Source: Molossus alvarezi
Lineage: Eukaryota > Chordata > Mammalia > Chiroptera > Molossidae
Reading direction: 5' to 3'
DNA: 64,000 nt
NCBI GenBank assembly: GCA_037176705.1
Contig: CM073886.1
Span: forward strand, 89,749,501-89,813,500
Shown here: positions 24,301 to 35,690 of the stretch, in pieces
Layout: each line of letters opens with the position of its first letter
How positions within the stretch are numbered: the first letter of the stretch is position 1
Translations under genes and position numbers: made by a program
The notes under the pieces: model-generated
The model's database searches: none
What the model was told of the DNA's origin: nothing
The model's input: the letters and a program-made list of their open reading frames with translations, nothing else

Positions 24301-24900
24301 GATAATGAATGTCGTATTCTTTCTTAAAATATAATACTGACTTTCTGGGGAAAATGATATTAGATTTACACATTATCACCATGTTTTTTGTTATTCCTAC
24401 ATAAGCAAAAATGATAAGTAGCAACACAATGTCACTTTTTCAAAGCTAGCAATCAAGAATTTTTAGCACTTAGAGAGGCTCAAGGCTCAGCAAGAAGTCA
24501 AGAATTAAAAGCAGAGTCTATAACTGAGAATTAAAATAGATGTTGCTGTCACAATTCAATTTCTGACGTCTGCTATAACCAGTGGTGTCCCTTATAAAAG
24601 TAGAGCTCTAAAAACAATCAACATGATTTACCATAAAATATTCTTTAAAGTATATCCTCTACCAATGATCAATGACCAGACAGTTTCCTCATCCGGTTAT
24701 TTGACTGACTGACAAAAAGAAGGGTTTGTAACATTCATCCACTGCATGCTGTAGAGGGAATGATATGAAACAACGGGGGGTAGAAGAGGCGGACAAAAGA
24801 GGACATTGCTTCTATTGTTAGAAAATGCCTTGAAATGGCCTATGCTATCCATCTCAATTACAGAGCATTTTAACCTGTTTTAGTAAAATCAGAGTACAAG
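21366..24900. other. Unassigned non-coding DNA
   Basis: About 3.5 kb with no repeat I can name. It includes A-rich runs near 21366-21392 and 22308-22321, a CA-rich tract at 22784-22828, and small open frames (21585-21878, 23670-23939) without recognised domains. This is one of the larger repeat-free stretches of the AT-rich half. Confidence 0.5.
22784..22828. repeat. Imperfect CA-rich microsatellite
   Basis: Interrupted (CA)/(CATA) repeats: ACACACATATAACACACACA followed by TACATACACACACGTGCACA. Confidence 0.8.
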
Positions 24901-25130
24901 CCTGGCCAGTGTGGCTCAGTGGTCGAGCGTCGTCCCACGGACTGAGAGGTCCCGGTTTGATTCTCAGTCAGGGCACGTGCCTGGGTTGTGGGCTCGATCC
25001 CCAGTAAGGGGCATACAGGAGGCAGCCAATGGATGTTTCTCTCTCACATGACTGTTTCTATCTCTCTCTCCCTTCCTCTGTCTCTCAGAAAAAAAAATCA
25101 ATAAAAACATATTTTTAAAAATAAATAAAT
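24901..25130 (+). repeat. Ves SINE, type B
   Basis: Full-length: head CCTGGCCAGTGTGGCTCAGT, A box TGGCTCAGTGG intact, B box GGTTTGATTCT, an expanded CT tract, and a tail AATCAATAAAAACATATTTT followed by AAATAAATAAATA. A possible diverged target duplication AGAGTACAAG/AGAGTATGAG flanks it. 25001-25014 (CCAGTAAGGGGCAT) differs from the CTCF core by one extra change. Confidence 0.95.
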
Positions 25131-25734
25131 AGTTTAAGAGTATGAGCAATATGGAACAAAAGGCACAACTATTTGAAGTCTTATATGACTAAAGAAAATA
25201 TTTCTTTGTAAAATGTTTTAAAACCAAAGATGGAAGAAACTTCAGATCTGGGAATAATGTCCTACCAAAGAAAGAGGAAAGAGGAAGGAGTGTGAAATGA
25301 ACTAGAATTGGACAAAATACATTTTCAACATACGAGAAGTCAAAATTCAAAGTAAAATTACAAACCCTGTCAGAGAATTCCAAGAAGTTCAAAATGGTTT
25401 ATTGCAAAAGGGCATAACTTTAGACTTAATTCGCCTTTACTTCTTTTAATAATAAACAGGCAGCTAAGCAAATATTATAACAGTGCTTTCACCATATTTA
25501 ACTACTTGGGAGAAAAAACTATGTTAAATAAAGTCTCTCTTTACATGTAGACATTCACTAAATTAGTTAAGCCATAAAAACCACTTCTCTAACCATGTTC
25601 CACTAGTTGGGAATGGTGAACATATGTATGAAAATAATAAAACTGAAATAAATATTGTGTAACTCTAGACTGCCCAACACACCGCCCCCTCCCTGAAGCC
25701 CCAGCTCCATCTGTATCACAGCAAAGCAGCAGAG

Positions 25735-25912
25735 GAACTGCTGGATCATATGCTAGTTCTACTCCTAACTTTTTGGGAACTTCCGTACTACTTTCCATAG
25801 TGTCTGCACCAATTTACAATCCCACCAACAGAGTAAGAGGGTTCCCGTTTCTCCGCGTCCTCTCCAACACTGGTTATTTCTTGTATTTTATAACAGCCAT
25901 GCTAACAACTCC
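25735..25912 (-). repeat. L1 LINE ORF2 fragment
   Basis: Antisense L1 phrases: GAACTGCTGGATCATATGCT AGTTCTA, CCATAGTGTCTGCACCAATT, CAATCCCACCAACAGAGTAA GAGGGTTCCC and CCTCTCCAACACTGGTTATT. It stops abruptly at about 25912, where the Tigger-like element begins. Confidence 0.85.
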
Positions 25913-26703
25913 AGGAGGTGTTCCAGAAGAAGGCACTGTTATCACGGGAGATGACAGCGCCGTGCCCCTGGAGACCTGCCAGTGGGGGAAGGTGTGGAAA
26001 TGAAAGACAGTGACATTGATGATCCTAACCTAGGCCTGTGTGTGTGTGTTAGTGTCTTCGTTTTTAACCCAATGTTTAAAAAGTAAAAAAAGAGAAAAAA
26101 AATTCAAGAGATAAAAGCTTTTAGAATTAAGGATATAAAATATCCGTGTACCTCTATACAATGTGTTTGTGTTTTCAACTAAGAGTTGTTACAAAAGAGT
26201 CAAAAAGTTAAAAAAGTTACAGTAAGCTAAGGTTAATTTATCACAAAGAATACTTTTGTATACACTCGGTGCAGCCTGAGCGTGCGGGTTCCAGGCCTGC
26301 AGCCGTGCACAGCGACGTCCCAGGCCGTCACACTCACTCACCCCTCGCTCTGATTCACCAGAGCCACCTCCAGTCCTGAAAGCTCCATTCACGACAAATG
26401 CCCTGTACAGGTGGACATTTTTTATCTTTTCTATTATATTTTTAATGTACCTTGTCTATGTTTAGATATGTTTAGATACACAAATACTTATCATTATGTT
26501 ATCACTCCCTACAGAACTCAGCAGGTAACCCGCTGTACAGGCTGTTGCCTAGGAGCAATGGGCTGTACCATACAGCCTCGGTGCGTAGGTGGCTGTACCA
26601 CCTGGGTCTGTGTAAGTGCACTCTGATGTTCACACAATGGCAGAATCTCCTAACAAAGCATTTCTCGGAACATACTCCCGTTGTTAAGAGATGCGTGACT
26701 ACA
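25912..26703 (+). repeat. Tigger-like (TcMar) DNA transposon relic, 3' part
   Basis: The order matches the 3' end of a Tigger-type element. A residue of the transposase C-terminus comes first (GACAGTGACATTGATGATCC, frame disrupted). It is followed by CAATGTGTTTGTGTTTTCAA, AAAAAGTTACAGTAAGCTAA GGTTAATTTAT, GATACACAAATACTTATCAT, GTGTAAGTGCACTCTGATGT and a terminal GTTAAGAGATGCGTGACTAC. Subfamily not verified. The element's 5' part is missing, cut at the L1 junction. Confidence 0.65.
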
Positions 26704-27649
26704 AGGAATATTACAACTCTTGGTCAAAAGTCGTTTTCTACTTCTGAAAAATATTTGGGTCACTTGACTGTGATAAAAATCAAGCCATGCTCTTTTTTCC
26801 TTCCCAATAAATCCCTTAGAAACATCAGCAACAATTTAGGAATGTGAATGAATTTTCCATTTGCATTTATACTTAATGATAACTTAAACAGAAGAAAAAC
26901 AGCTTCATTTTTTGGCGATACAGTGAAACTCAGAGGAAAATGTTCTTTAAAAAAAAAAAAAGTAAACACTCATTTTGACTAGTAGAACAAAAAAGAACAT
27001 CAAAAGGGAACCCCTGGTATATAACAGCATCAGATGCCAAAGAGAAATGTAAAAATACAGCCTGGTGCCTTGTCTCACGGTGATGAAACATGAAGTGCCA
27101 CCCTCTGAACAATAATTTAAACACTGAAGACATCTCTCCCTAAAACCCTTCAAATATCCATTCTGTGTAGTTTCAGTTTTAGATTCTCACTTCTTTTTAT
27201 TCCTTTTGCTACACTGAATTTCACATGACTAATGTTGAGAAATACATTTTTTAGATAATATATGTATCATAATACAGTGTCTTACATACACAGGGACACA
27301 TCAATAACTTCAACAGAAATACCTTAATAATAAGGGACATTTCACATAGACTTCCTGAAGTCAGCACTTCTGGAAGTCCGAACAGTACCTGCTTCTGAGA
27401 AAATAGTCTTCCCTGACATTTTATGGGAAACAAACAAAACCATACCAAGTGCATGTTCTTCTAAGTGTCTCCTGCAGGTACTTCTTGTATTTGACTCTAT
27501 GATGTCAGATAACTGACCAATCAGAAACAATATCTACCCTGGAATAAGCCCTTGTCAGCCTCATATATTATATATACAATATATCTATATATCTATATAT
27601 AACACTCATTCATTCCACTGAAAAAGTAATTAAATGTCACATGTTCAGA
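26704..27649. other. Unassigned AT-rich DNA
   Basis: Small minus-strand frames at 26930-27153 and 27251-27454 lack domains. 27562-27601 is a (TA)-rich imperfect microsatellite (ATATATCTATATATCTATAT). No repeat family recognised. Confidence 0.5.
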
Positions 27650-27660
27650 AGCTATGGGTT

Positions 27661-27866
27661 CAGCACAGCCGGTGTGCTCAGTGGTTGAGAAGCCACCAGT
27701 TCAATTCCTGGTCAGGACACATGCTCAGGTTACGGGCCCAATCCCCAGTGGGGGGCGTGCAGGAGGTGGCCAATCAATGTACTCTCTCACTGATGTTTCT
27801 CTCTGTCCCTCTCCCTTCCTCTCTCTCTAAAAATCAATAAAGAAAAAATAAAAAATAAAAAAAAGG
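27661..27866 (+). repeat. Ves SINE, type B
   Basis: Flanked by an 11-bp duplication AGCTATGGGTT at 27650-27660 and 27867-27877. The head is diverged (GTGTGCTCAGTGGTTGAG) and the B box is AGTTCAATTCC. The CTCF-core-like CCAGTGGGGGGCGT lies at 27745-27758. The tail is AATCAATAAAGAAAAAATAA. Confidence 0.95.
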
Positions 27867-28356
27867 AGCTATGGGTTGAACTGCAGATTAAGGATATGGT
27901 GCCTCTTCTTCCGGATTTCCCAGCTACATGAGCAGTAACAATGTAGAAATCACAACATGATACTCGTAGGCATCAGTAATGCCAGCCCAGCCTCAGCCCC
28001 CAGGAAAAGTACTGGATGCTGTAAGAAGCCATAAAACACAATCAGAACCAGTCTGACAAAGTGCTCACCACTGATTTTGTTTGAGTACTCTCAGAATTGA
28101 GTGTCTCAGCATGTATAATTATGGGTAATAAAACCATAATGATATCGAATGGTTCTTGATGAGAATAAGAATGAATCATTTTAAAACAGAAATGTAAAGT
28201 TTCAAACCTGGACAAAAGCAGAGAGGATAGTGATCCAGCTTCTATTACCAACTATGGCCATTCTGTTTCCTCTGTCCCTACCCACTTCCCCTCCCCAGAC
28301 ATCATCGTTACATTCATAACAATTTCTATATATATCTCTAAAAAACAGCAAGTCTT

Positions 28357-28610
28357 GCCCTGGCTGGTTTGGCTCAGCGGTTAGAGAGTCAGCCTGCGGT
28401 CTGGAGAGACCCGGGTTCGGTTCCCGCTAAGGGCACGTACCTCAGTTGCAGTTTGTCCCCGGCCCTGTTTGGGTCGTGTGGGTGGCAACCACTGGATGTG
28501 TCCCTTTCACGTTGATATTTCTCTCTCTCTCTCTCCCTCCCACTCTATCTGAACAAAATATCGAAAAATGTCCTCGGGTGAGGATAAAAAATAAAAAAAT
28601 TTAAAAAAAT
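28357..28610 (+). repeat. Ves SINE, type A
   Basis: A perfect 17-bp duplication AAAAAACAGCAAGTCTT at 28340-28356 and 28611-28627 fixes the ends. A box TGGCTCAGCGG and B box GGTTCGGTTCC are near consensus; the tail is GTGAGGATAAAAAATAAAA. Among the best-preserved copies, so probably a recent insertion. Confidence 0.97.
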
Positions 28611-28866
28611 AAAAAACAGCAAGTCTTTTTACACATAACCACAATATCATCATATCTTAAAAGGTGAGTAATTCTTTAATACCAAATATCTAGTCATTAT
28701 TCCATTTCTCCAGTTGCCTCAAAATATTTTAGTTTGTTAAAACTAAGACACAAATAACATGCATATATTGCAACTAATTGACACATTTTTGAAGTATTTT
28801 TTAATCTTTAGGTTCCTACTCCATGTTCTCATTTGTTGCAATTTACATGTTGAAGAAATCATATGG

Positions 28867-29029
28867 GCCCTGGCCAGTTTGACTCAGTAAGTTAGAGCAT
28901 CAGCCCGCATACCGAAGGGTCTTGGGTTTGATTCTTGGTCAAGGGCACATGCCTGGGTTGCAAGTTAGATCCCCAGCCCTGGTGGGGGTCATGTGGGAGG
29001 CAACCAGTCAATGTGTCTCTTTCACATCG

Positions 29030-29078
<49 letters not shown>

Positions 29079-29163
29079 TCCCTCCCTCTCCCTCTCCCTC
29101 TCTCCCCACTCCTTTCTCTCTAAAAATCAATAGAAAAAGATCCTTGGGTGAGGATTAACAAAA
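28867..29163 (+). repeat. Ves SINE, type C, with long (TC)n tract
   Basis: A 14-bp duplication AAGAAATCATATGG at 28853-28866 and 29164-29177. The head has GCCCTGGCCAGTTTGACTCA. The pyrimidine tract has grown into a pure (TC)n run at about 29033-29074 followed by a CTCCCTCTCC-rich part. End: AAAATCAATAGAAAAAGATC CTTGGGTGAGGATTAACA. Confidence 0.97.
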
Positions 29164-29269
29164 AAGAAATCATATGGTTTGTCCATACAGTTTCCGTCGT
29201 TCAGATTTTGCTGATTGCATCCCCATGGTGTCATTGAATATGCTCCACTCTCCTCTACATCTGGTAAGT

Positions 29270-29715
29270 GGGTAATTAGATCTGGACACTTAGGTAAAAG
29301 AATCACACTCCTTTATTATCTCACTTTTATGCACAATCTAAAACAAACAAACAAAAACCCCAAACTCATAGATGCAGAGAACAGACTGATGGCTGCCAGA
29401 GTTGGGGAGGTGTGTGATATGGGTGAAGGGGGTTAAAATGTACAAACTCCCAGTTAGAAAATAAATGAATCCTGGGGATGTAATTTACAGCATGGTGATT
29501 ATGGTTAACAATGCTGTATTGTATATTCAAAAGTTGCTAAGATAGTAGATCATAAAAGGTCTCATCACAAGAAAAAAGCATTTAACTATGTGTGGTGATA
29601 GATGTTACCTAAACTTACTGTGGCAACAGTTTCACAATAAATACATATATCAAATCATCATGCTGTACACCTAAAACAAATACAATGTTATATGTCAAAA
29701 AATGTTTTTAATGAA
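29270..29715 (+). repeat. L1 LINE 3' end
   Basis: Sense L1 order: CTCATAGATGCAGAGAACAG ACTGATGGCTGCC, GTGAAGGGGGTTAAAATGTA CAAACTCCCAGTTA, CCTGGGGATGTAATTTACAG CATGGTGATTATGG, AAGGTCTCATCACAAGAAAA and ATGCTGTACACCTAAAACAA. A-rich end. Same general family as 12895-13477. Confidence 0.88.
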
Positions 29716-30017
29716 GTATTGTCTTAAAAAACATCAGGTTTGTTTGTTTTGTTTTGTTGGCTAGAATACATCGTAGGTGTTGTCTACTTTCATTGAGAGG
29801 TGTATAATGTTTGACTATCTTTGTGCGCTGTTAGTAGCTATTATTAATCATTGCCTGAACCCATTATTTTATTGGGGTTTGCAAAATGATAATATTCTAA
29901 ATCTATCAATTCTTCATTTATTAGTTAAGATACTTCTGCAAAGTGCAACTTCACATCAGTTATCTCGTTATTGAAGTACAATTCCCATTGGAAAGGAGAG
30001 ATAAATGATTATGCTTT

Positions 30018-30130
30018 TTTTTTTTAAGAATGTTTGTTGTTTATTGTGGTAAGCACACTTAATAAAAGATCGACTCTCTTAAATTTTTATTGCACAAAAC
30101 AGATTGTTTACTATAGGCACAATGCATTTT
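30018..30130 (-). repeat. L1 LINE 3' UTR fragment
   Basis: TTTATTGTGGTAAGCACACT TAATAAAAGATCGACTCTCT TAAAT and ACTATAGGCACAATGCATTT match the antisense 3' region of L1. Short. Confidence 0.6.
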
Positions 30131-30279
30131 AAATTTTCATTTTGCCTTATAATTATGCAAAACATTTACTTAGTTCCCAAGTCAAAGCTATAAAACACAG
30201 TACATGTCTCTTATACCTTCCCCTCCCCCCCCCAAGCTTTGTGGGTGTTTTTCCCTTCAGTTTGCTCTTCCTTTTAAGA

Positions 30280-31720
30280 CATAAGCTACCTCTCAGTAGC
30301 AATCAACACACTGACCACGCCCTTCTTGAAATACCCTCTTCTCCTCTCTTGGTTTCTATGAAATCACACTACCCAGGATTCTCTCTGGTATTTCTTTCTC
30401 CCTCTCCTAATTGTTCCCTGTACCAGACCTGCTGGGCTCTTCAATATTCAAGCCATTCTCTCTCTGCACCTTCTCCCCAGCAAGGTATCTACTCTTATGC
30501 CATCAAATATCAGAATGTGAGTAACTACAAACTAGCTCCAGCCTGAAGCTCTCCTCTGAGATCCAGACTCAGGTATCCATTACCTTTAAAACTTGAGTAC
30601 TTGGTTGTCTAATATGTGACCCAAACATGTACCAGGCAGAACCCTAAAGCACTGCTGTTCCCCCAAAATTGTTCCTCCTTGTCTCCCCTTCTCAGTAAAT
30701 GGCATCAAATACTCGACCAAAAACCCAAGCATCAGCCTTGGTTTTTGCCTCTGTCACACTCTTCATCCAATCCCGCTGTCAAGGAGCTCCGTGTTGTCTC
30801 CTTCCAGTCTCCTCTTCTCCATCTCCCGCATCCCCTGTCCCCCCAGGCCTCCAGAGTGGGCCTTTTTTTTTTTTTTTTTATCCTCACCCGAGGACATTTT
30901 TGTTCAGATAGAGTGGGAGGGAGAGAGAGGAAGAGAGAGAGAGAAACATCGATGTGAAGGGACACATCGAGTGGCTGCCACCCGCACGACCAACCAAGGC
31001 CAGGGACAAACTACAACCGAGGTACGTGCCCTTAGCAGGAACCGAACCCAGGTCTCTCGGGACCGCAGGCCGACGCTCTAACCGCTGAGCCAAACCGGCC
31101 AGGGCCAGAGTGAGCCTTTTAAAGGCTAACTGGAACAACCCACCCTGAAGTGTAAAATATACCAATGCCTTTCTTTTATACTTTAAGTAAATTCTAAAAT
31201 CTCTCTACAAGGTCCTGCATGATCAGCCCTGCCTTCCTCTCCGACTTTCTCTCATTAAATTCTCCTCCTCCCTGTCCCCATGCCAAACCACGGTGGCCTC
31301 CTCTCAGTCCTCCCCTGTGCCAAACTCTTCCCTCCACTTCACAACTTCAGCTTTTGTGGTCCTTCGACCCGCCAACGCTTCACTGCGGTCTTCTCCCATT
31401 CTTTACATGGCGGCTCCTCCTCTTCCTCTTCTTAGGACTCTGCTTAAATGTCACCTCCTCCCAGAAGTCCTCCCTGACAAACCCATGTAATTAGGTCTAC
31501 CTCCATCACTTCAACATACATATAATTATGTACCACCCACCACACTAACTTCCCCTGGACAGAGGGCCAGCACCCTGCTCCCTGCACTGACCAACATAAG
31601 GCACTGTACACTGCACACTCCTCCATGGCTGGACACCGACTTAATCCCAGCCTCCCCAAGGATTCCTCGTCTGCTTCCGGCACAACTGGTAACTTTGAGT
31701 CCTCCTACTTCTATACCCAA
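30280..31720 (+). repeat. L2 LINE (3' part of ORF2 and UTR), split by a Ves SINE
   Basis: Sense L2 landmarks lie on both sides of the SINE at 30863-31104. Before it: GAAGCTCTCCTCTGAGATCC AGACTC, GTAAATGGCATCAAATACTC, TTTTTGCCTCTGTCACACTC. After it: CAGAGTGAGCCTTTTAAAGG, ACAAGGTCCTGCATGATCAG CCCTGCC and GCTTAAATGTCACCTCCTCC CAGAAGTCCTCCC. All frames are broken. The many small open frames here are repeat shadows. Confidence 0.8.
30863..31104 (-). repeat. Ves SINE, type A
   Basis: Reverse copy with a T-rich tail at 30863-30880 and an intact head at the right (GCTGAGCCAAACCGGCCAGG). Target duplication CCAGAGTGGGCC/CCAGAGTGAGCC at 30851-30862 and 31105-31116 differs at one base. The A box (minus strand TGGCTCAGCGG) and B box (GGTTCGGTTCC) are near consensus. 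It inserted into L2. Confidence 0.97.
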
Positions 31721-32639
31721 GAACTAGAGACTATCCAGCCCAACTTGGTTTTATGTCGCTGAGCCATGTGGTAGGTCAATAGTCTTTGAAGACTACACTG
31801 ACTGTTCCATTTATAAAGGGTCCTTTGTACATTGACCCCCCCCCCAAAAAAATTCAAAGATAAAATTCAGGGGGTCGTGAACTGGGATGAAAAAATAACC
31901 TCATCTTTTTCCATCAACTTCTTAAATTCAGTATTTCTACTCATTATGAAGGTTGCAAGCCACAGTAGTAATTGCAATACCTGTGACTTTGTGACCAATA
32001 AAAACCTTCAGATGTTTTCATGTCCCATTATAGTTTAGATGTCTTAAAATTGTGGTTATCTTCATTACTACTCTGAAATTACAATGATTAAACCTGCTGC
32101 TGGATCTTGTCAATGTTTTAATAAACAAATTTTTCCATATTATACATTTTTAATATTTTGATCATTATATTTCAGTATAGTTAGTATCCTTTGTAACCCT
32201 TGTGTTCTGTTTTATGCATATAAATTTTTGAAAGGGTCCAATTCACACTAGTGACTAGAATGAAGGGTAAGAGGTGGAGAGATCCATCCTGGTTGGGAGA
32301 AGAATTCTATCACTGACTTGTTTAGAGTTGACAGCACATGGTGACAATGAAAAGGAGGCCGACTTCCTGTCGGTTTTAGTATTATTTTAAAATCTTCCCC
32401 AGGCCATGCATCCTGATTTTGCTTGCACGCAGAGTGGACTGCCCTCGGCACCCCTTCCCTGGGACACCACTGCCTGGACCACCACAGACCTCGCAGACTG
32501 CCGGTGGGGCTCCTGACACGTGGAAGGTTCAAGAATCCTGGGCCGGAGCTTTCACAAGGACAAGGAACACTCGAAGATTCTCAGAGTGATTAGGTAGCTA
32601 CTTTTACAGTCTGATACAGAAAGAGAAATCGATAAAAAT
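31721..32639. other. Unassigned non-coding DNA
   Basis: Contains a C10 run followed by A6 at 31836-31851. A minus-strand 94-codon frame at 32248-32532 has no recognised domain. No repeats recognised. Confidence 0.5.
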
Positions 32640-33420
32640 TTAATCAAGAAAACACAGAAAAATATGTCAATAGATATGAAAGTTTCAAAATAAAAGCTCA
32701 AACTTTCAAGCTACAATAAAATGGCTAAACTTCCCCATTAATATATCACTTACTAAAACTCACATGAAGAAATCCATACTCTAGAAACACACAAACTCTT
32801 ACAAATTACTAAGAAAAAAAGACTCAACAGGGAAATGTCAAAGGACACAGATAAGCAAATTGGAGGAAGAAAATTAACTGCCCACAAATAAAAGACAATG
32901 TGAAGCTTCCCTAGTAATCAAAGAACTGCAAATGGAAACAATATCATCTATCAGATAAACACATTTTAAGAAAAGATAATACCACTTAATATAAGTGTGA
33001 GAGAACTACTCATATACATTATATTGCCTTTCTAAAGGACAATATGGTATACATAGCCAACATCTTAAAAAATATATCTACTCTTTGTCCCAGCAATTCA
33101 ATATCAAGAAATTCAGGATAAAAGGAAGATAACACAAGTGTGTAATGATTTATACAAAAGTGTGTGATCAAAGCACTGTTTACAACTGTCATTTTTAAAA
33201 AATGAATGAAAATAATCCACACGTCCTGAAGGAAATGAGTTAAATTATGGTACGTCCACACAATGTATAAATCACTTAGAACAAAAGTCTAGTTTTTCTG
33301 ATATGGAAAATGCTTAAGATACATTAGGTGGAAAAACTAAATTACTAATTTGTACGTATTTTATGAGCCTTTTATGAGCCATGTCTTATATTTTTAAAAA
33401 TATGTATATATACATAATAT
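32640..33420 (+). repeat. L1 LINE ORF2 3' fragment, old
   Basis: Follows the sense L1 order: AATCAAAGAACTGCAAATGG AAACAATATCATCTATCAGA, TCTTTGTCCCAGCAATTCAA, GTGTGATCAAAGCACTGTTT ACAAC, AATTATGGTACGTCCACACA ATG and ATGGAAAATGCTTAAGATAC. Heavily mutated, consistent with an L1ME-like age. Confidence 0.8.
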
Positions 33421-33482
33421 CTAGAAGGCTACCAACATTTGCACAATAGTGTCATCTCTAGGTTGCATACAAATAACTTTTA

Positions 33483-33656
33483 GCCCTGGCAGGTTTGCCT
33501 CAGCAGTTAGAGTGTTGGCCTGCGGACCAGAGAGTCCCGGGTTCGGTTCCCACTAAGGGCACGTACCTCAGTTGCAGTTTGTCCCTGGATGGGATCATGT
33601 GGATGGCAGCCATTCGATGTGTCTCTCTCACATTAATGTTTCTCCCTCTCTTTCTT
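33483..33656 (+). repeat. Ves SINE, type A, 3'-incomplete
   Basis: Head GCCCTGGCAGGTTTGCCTCA and B box GGTTCGGTTCC are present. The body lacks about 10 bp (GTTTGTCCCTGGATGGGATC), and the sequence stops after the pyrimidine tract (CTCCCTCTCTTTCTTCCATA) without the GTGAGGAT tail. A weak flanking match CATACAAATA/CATACTAAATA could be a diverged target duplication. Confidence 0.9.
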
Positions 33657-35434
33657 CCATACTAAATATGCAACACTGGAAAGCTATACCCCAGGTACTA
33701 TTAGTAACTATAACCTCAATGTCATTACCACCAAATACTTATCAAATACTGGGTAAAAGAAAACCCAAGGTTATGGAGTCCACATTTTATTTTGGATGCT
33801 GCATCTAGAATAGGTCAGATCAGCAGAGAAGCAGTTTGGCCCCATGTCTTATTGTTCAAACCACCACCAGCACTAGGTATCAAACCTACCACTCTCAGTC
33901 CTTTAGAGTCTTGCTCTTTCTGAATTAGCTGCTATGGAAATCCATCAGCCTCTGTTGTAGAGTGTTGTAATAAACATGCCTATAAAATTCATCATTGTGT
34001 CCACTGTAAGTGAGGGGAGTATCTATTACTCCTGGGAGGAATTCCTGCCTGGGCTTAGATCAGAAGTCTGCAGTGCTTCTTCTGACTAAAGGGTCTACCT
34101 TTACCTATGGCTGTGGTTTGTAACCTTGGGTAAGGGGTATGGCACATGCCCGAGTGTCTGATGGAAGCTGCGGTTCCTCTCTCCACATGCACACACTGCA
34201 CTGTACACACAATCCTGGGACTTCAGACGCATCTCCCACTCTCTGGGTTGAGAATCCCCATCTTCTGAACCAAGTTTCCTCGTCCCGTGGGCTGCTAGAA
34301 AGTTTAACTTCCAATTTCATTCACTTCTTTAACAAACATACCGTCTGCTTTGGTATGCATTTTGCAACAGTTGCACACCCGGTGCCAGTTTATATCCGTG
34401 TACTCATTTCTACCCCAAACTTTTCATTTATTGTTTTGCTGAAGTCCACATATCCTGGAAAACTTACTTGGGGTGGTGGGGGGACAAAGAGGGAGAAGAG
34501 TATAAACAACAAACCATTATGCTAATTTCAAAACCTAGTCATTATTGTAATAGTTACTAGTGTAACTGATATGTTTCTACTTCTCTCCTTTTCCAGGCAC
34601 ATAACAACACTGCTGATGGAAACCCCTAGAGTCCTTCCCTCTGGTGCGGTTACCTGCAGGGTTGGATATGGAGGCTGCTCAGGGCGTCTGGTTCCCCAAG
34701 TGGCCATGCTGTCCCTGTGGACCTGCGATGGACAGGAATCACATGGCATTTTAAACCAGGAAAACTTGGTGGTGTTTGTGTCTGCAGAATTACCTAGCCT
34801 AGGTGGATTGACGTACCTGATGTACAAAAATGAGACGCTGTACATTTCTCTCCCTTGTGAACCCAGACCCTCAGCTTTTCAAAGTAAACACTAGGATGAC
34901 AGGGATTGTGTCTGGAGGCCGACTCGGAATTTCAGCACTTCTGAAACGACCCAAATGGGACACTGATAGGACAGGAGCCCAGGGCCCTCCTGACAGGAGC
35001 CCTGAAGAGGGCTACCCTGGGACCCGAAGCAGGGGCTCACCCTGGGCTTCAGAAGAGAGGCTGGGCTGGGTGACGGGTAACTGGGTGGAGCCTGGTTGCA
35101 TCATTAGGCCATCCCCTGGGCCAGCCTGTGCACTCACACAGGAGGTGAGGCGGCTGCAGCCAGGGGCAAACAACTTCCACCAGGTGTTGCTGATCACAGC
35201 TCGGAAGACTACAGCAAATGTGCCTCCACGGGCACTGAGTGCCTCTCACAAGGACTGTCCCTGGTTGTGTCGCCAAAGCACTTAAAGCAGGTCACAAAAT
35301 GTGTGCATTTTTCTACTGGGGAAGAAGATAACATTAAGCGAGGGAAGGTCAATTTTTTTATTTTATTTTGGACTTTAAAAAGATGAGGCTAGTTTTTTAA
35401 AAAAATCAAAATCAAATAAAAAAACACATGATTT
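33657..35434. other. Unassigned non-coding DNA with overlapping open frames
   Basis: Open frames of 128 (34139-34525, +), 107 (34571-34894, +), 105 (34528-34845, -) and 151 codons (34830-35285, +) overlap on both strands. None carries a recognisable domain. A good polypyrimidine-AG sequence sits at 34574-34596. See the finding on a possible exon-like stretch. I do not call a gene. Confidence 0.4.
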
Positions 35435-35690
35435 GCCCTGGCCAGTTTGGCTCAGCGGTTAGAGTGTCGGCCTGGGGACCAGAGAGTCCTGGGTTCAGTT
35501 CCTGCTAAGGGCACATACCTCAGCTGTAGTTTGTCCCCGGCCCTGGTTGGGGTGGTGTGGGTGGGTGGCAGCCACTCGGGTGTCTCTCTCACATTGATGT
35601 TTCTCTCTCTCTCTTCCCCCCTCTCTCCCTCCCGCTCTATCTGAAGATAAATGCAAAAATGTCCTCAGGTGAGGATAAAAAAATCATTAA
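35435..35690 (+). repeat. Ves SINE, type A
   Basis: Full-length: GCCCTGGCCAGTTTGGCTCA head, A box TGGCTCAGCGG, B box GGTTCAGTTCC. The body has an extra GTGGGTGG duplication near 35560, and the tail is CCTCAGGTGAGGATAAAAAA. Target duplication not clear (possible GATTT). Confidence 0.94.

Noticed and set aside
34830..35285. 151-codon plus-strand open frame
   Set aside because: Low-complexity G/P/R-rich translation without known domain; GC-rich sequence makes chance frames of this length likely.
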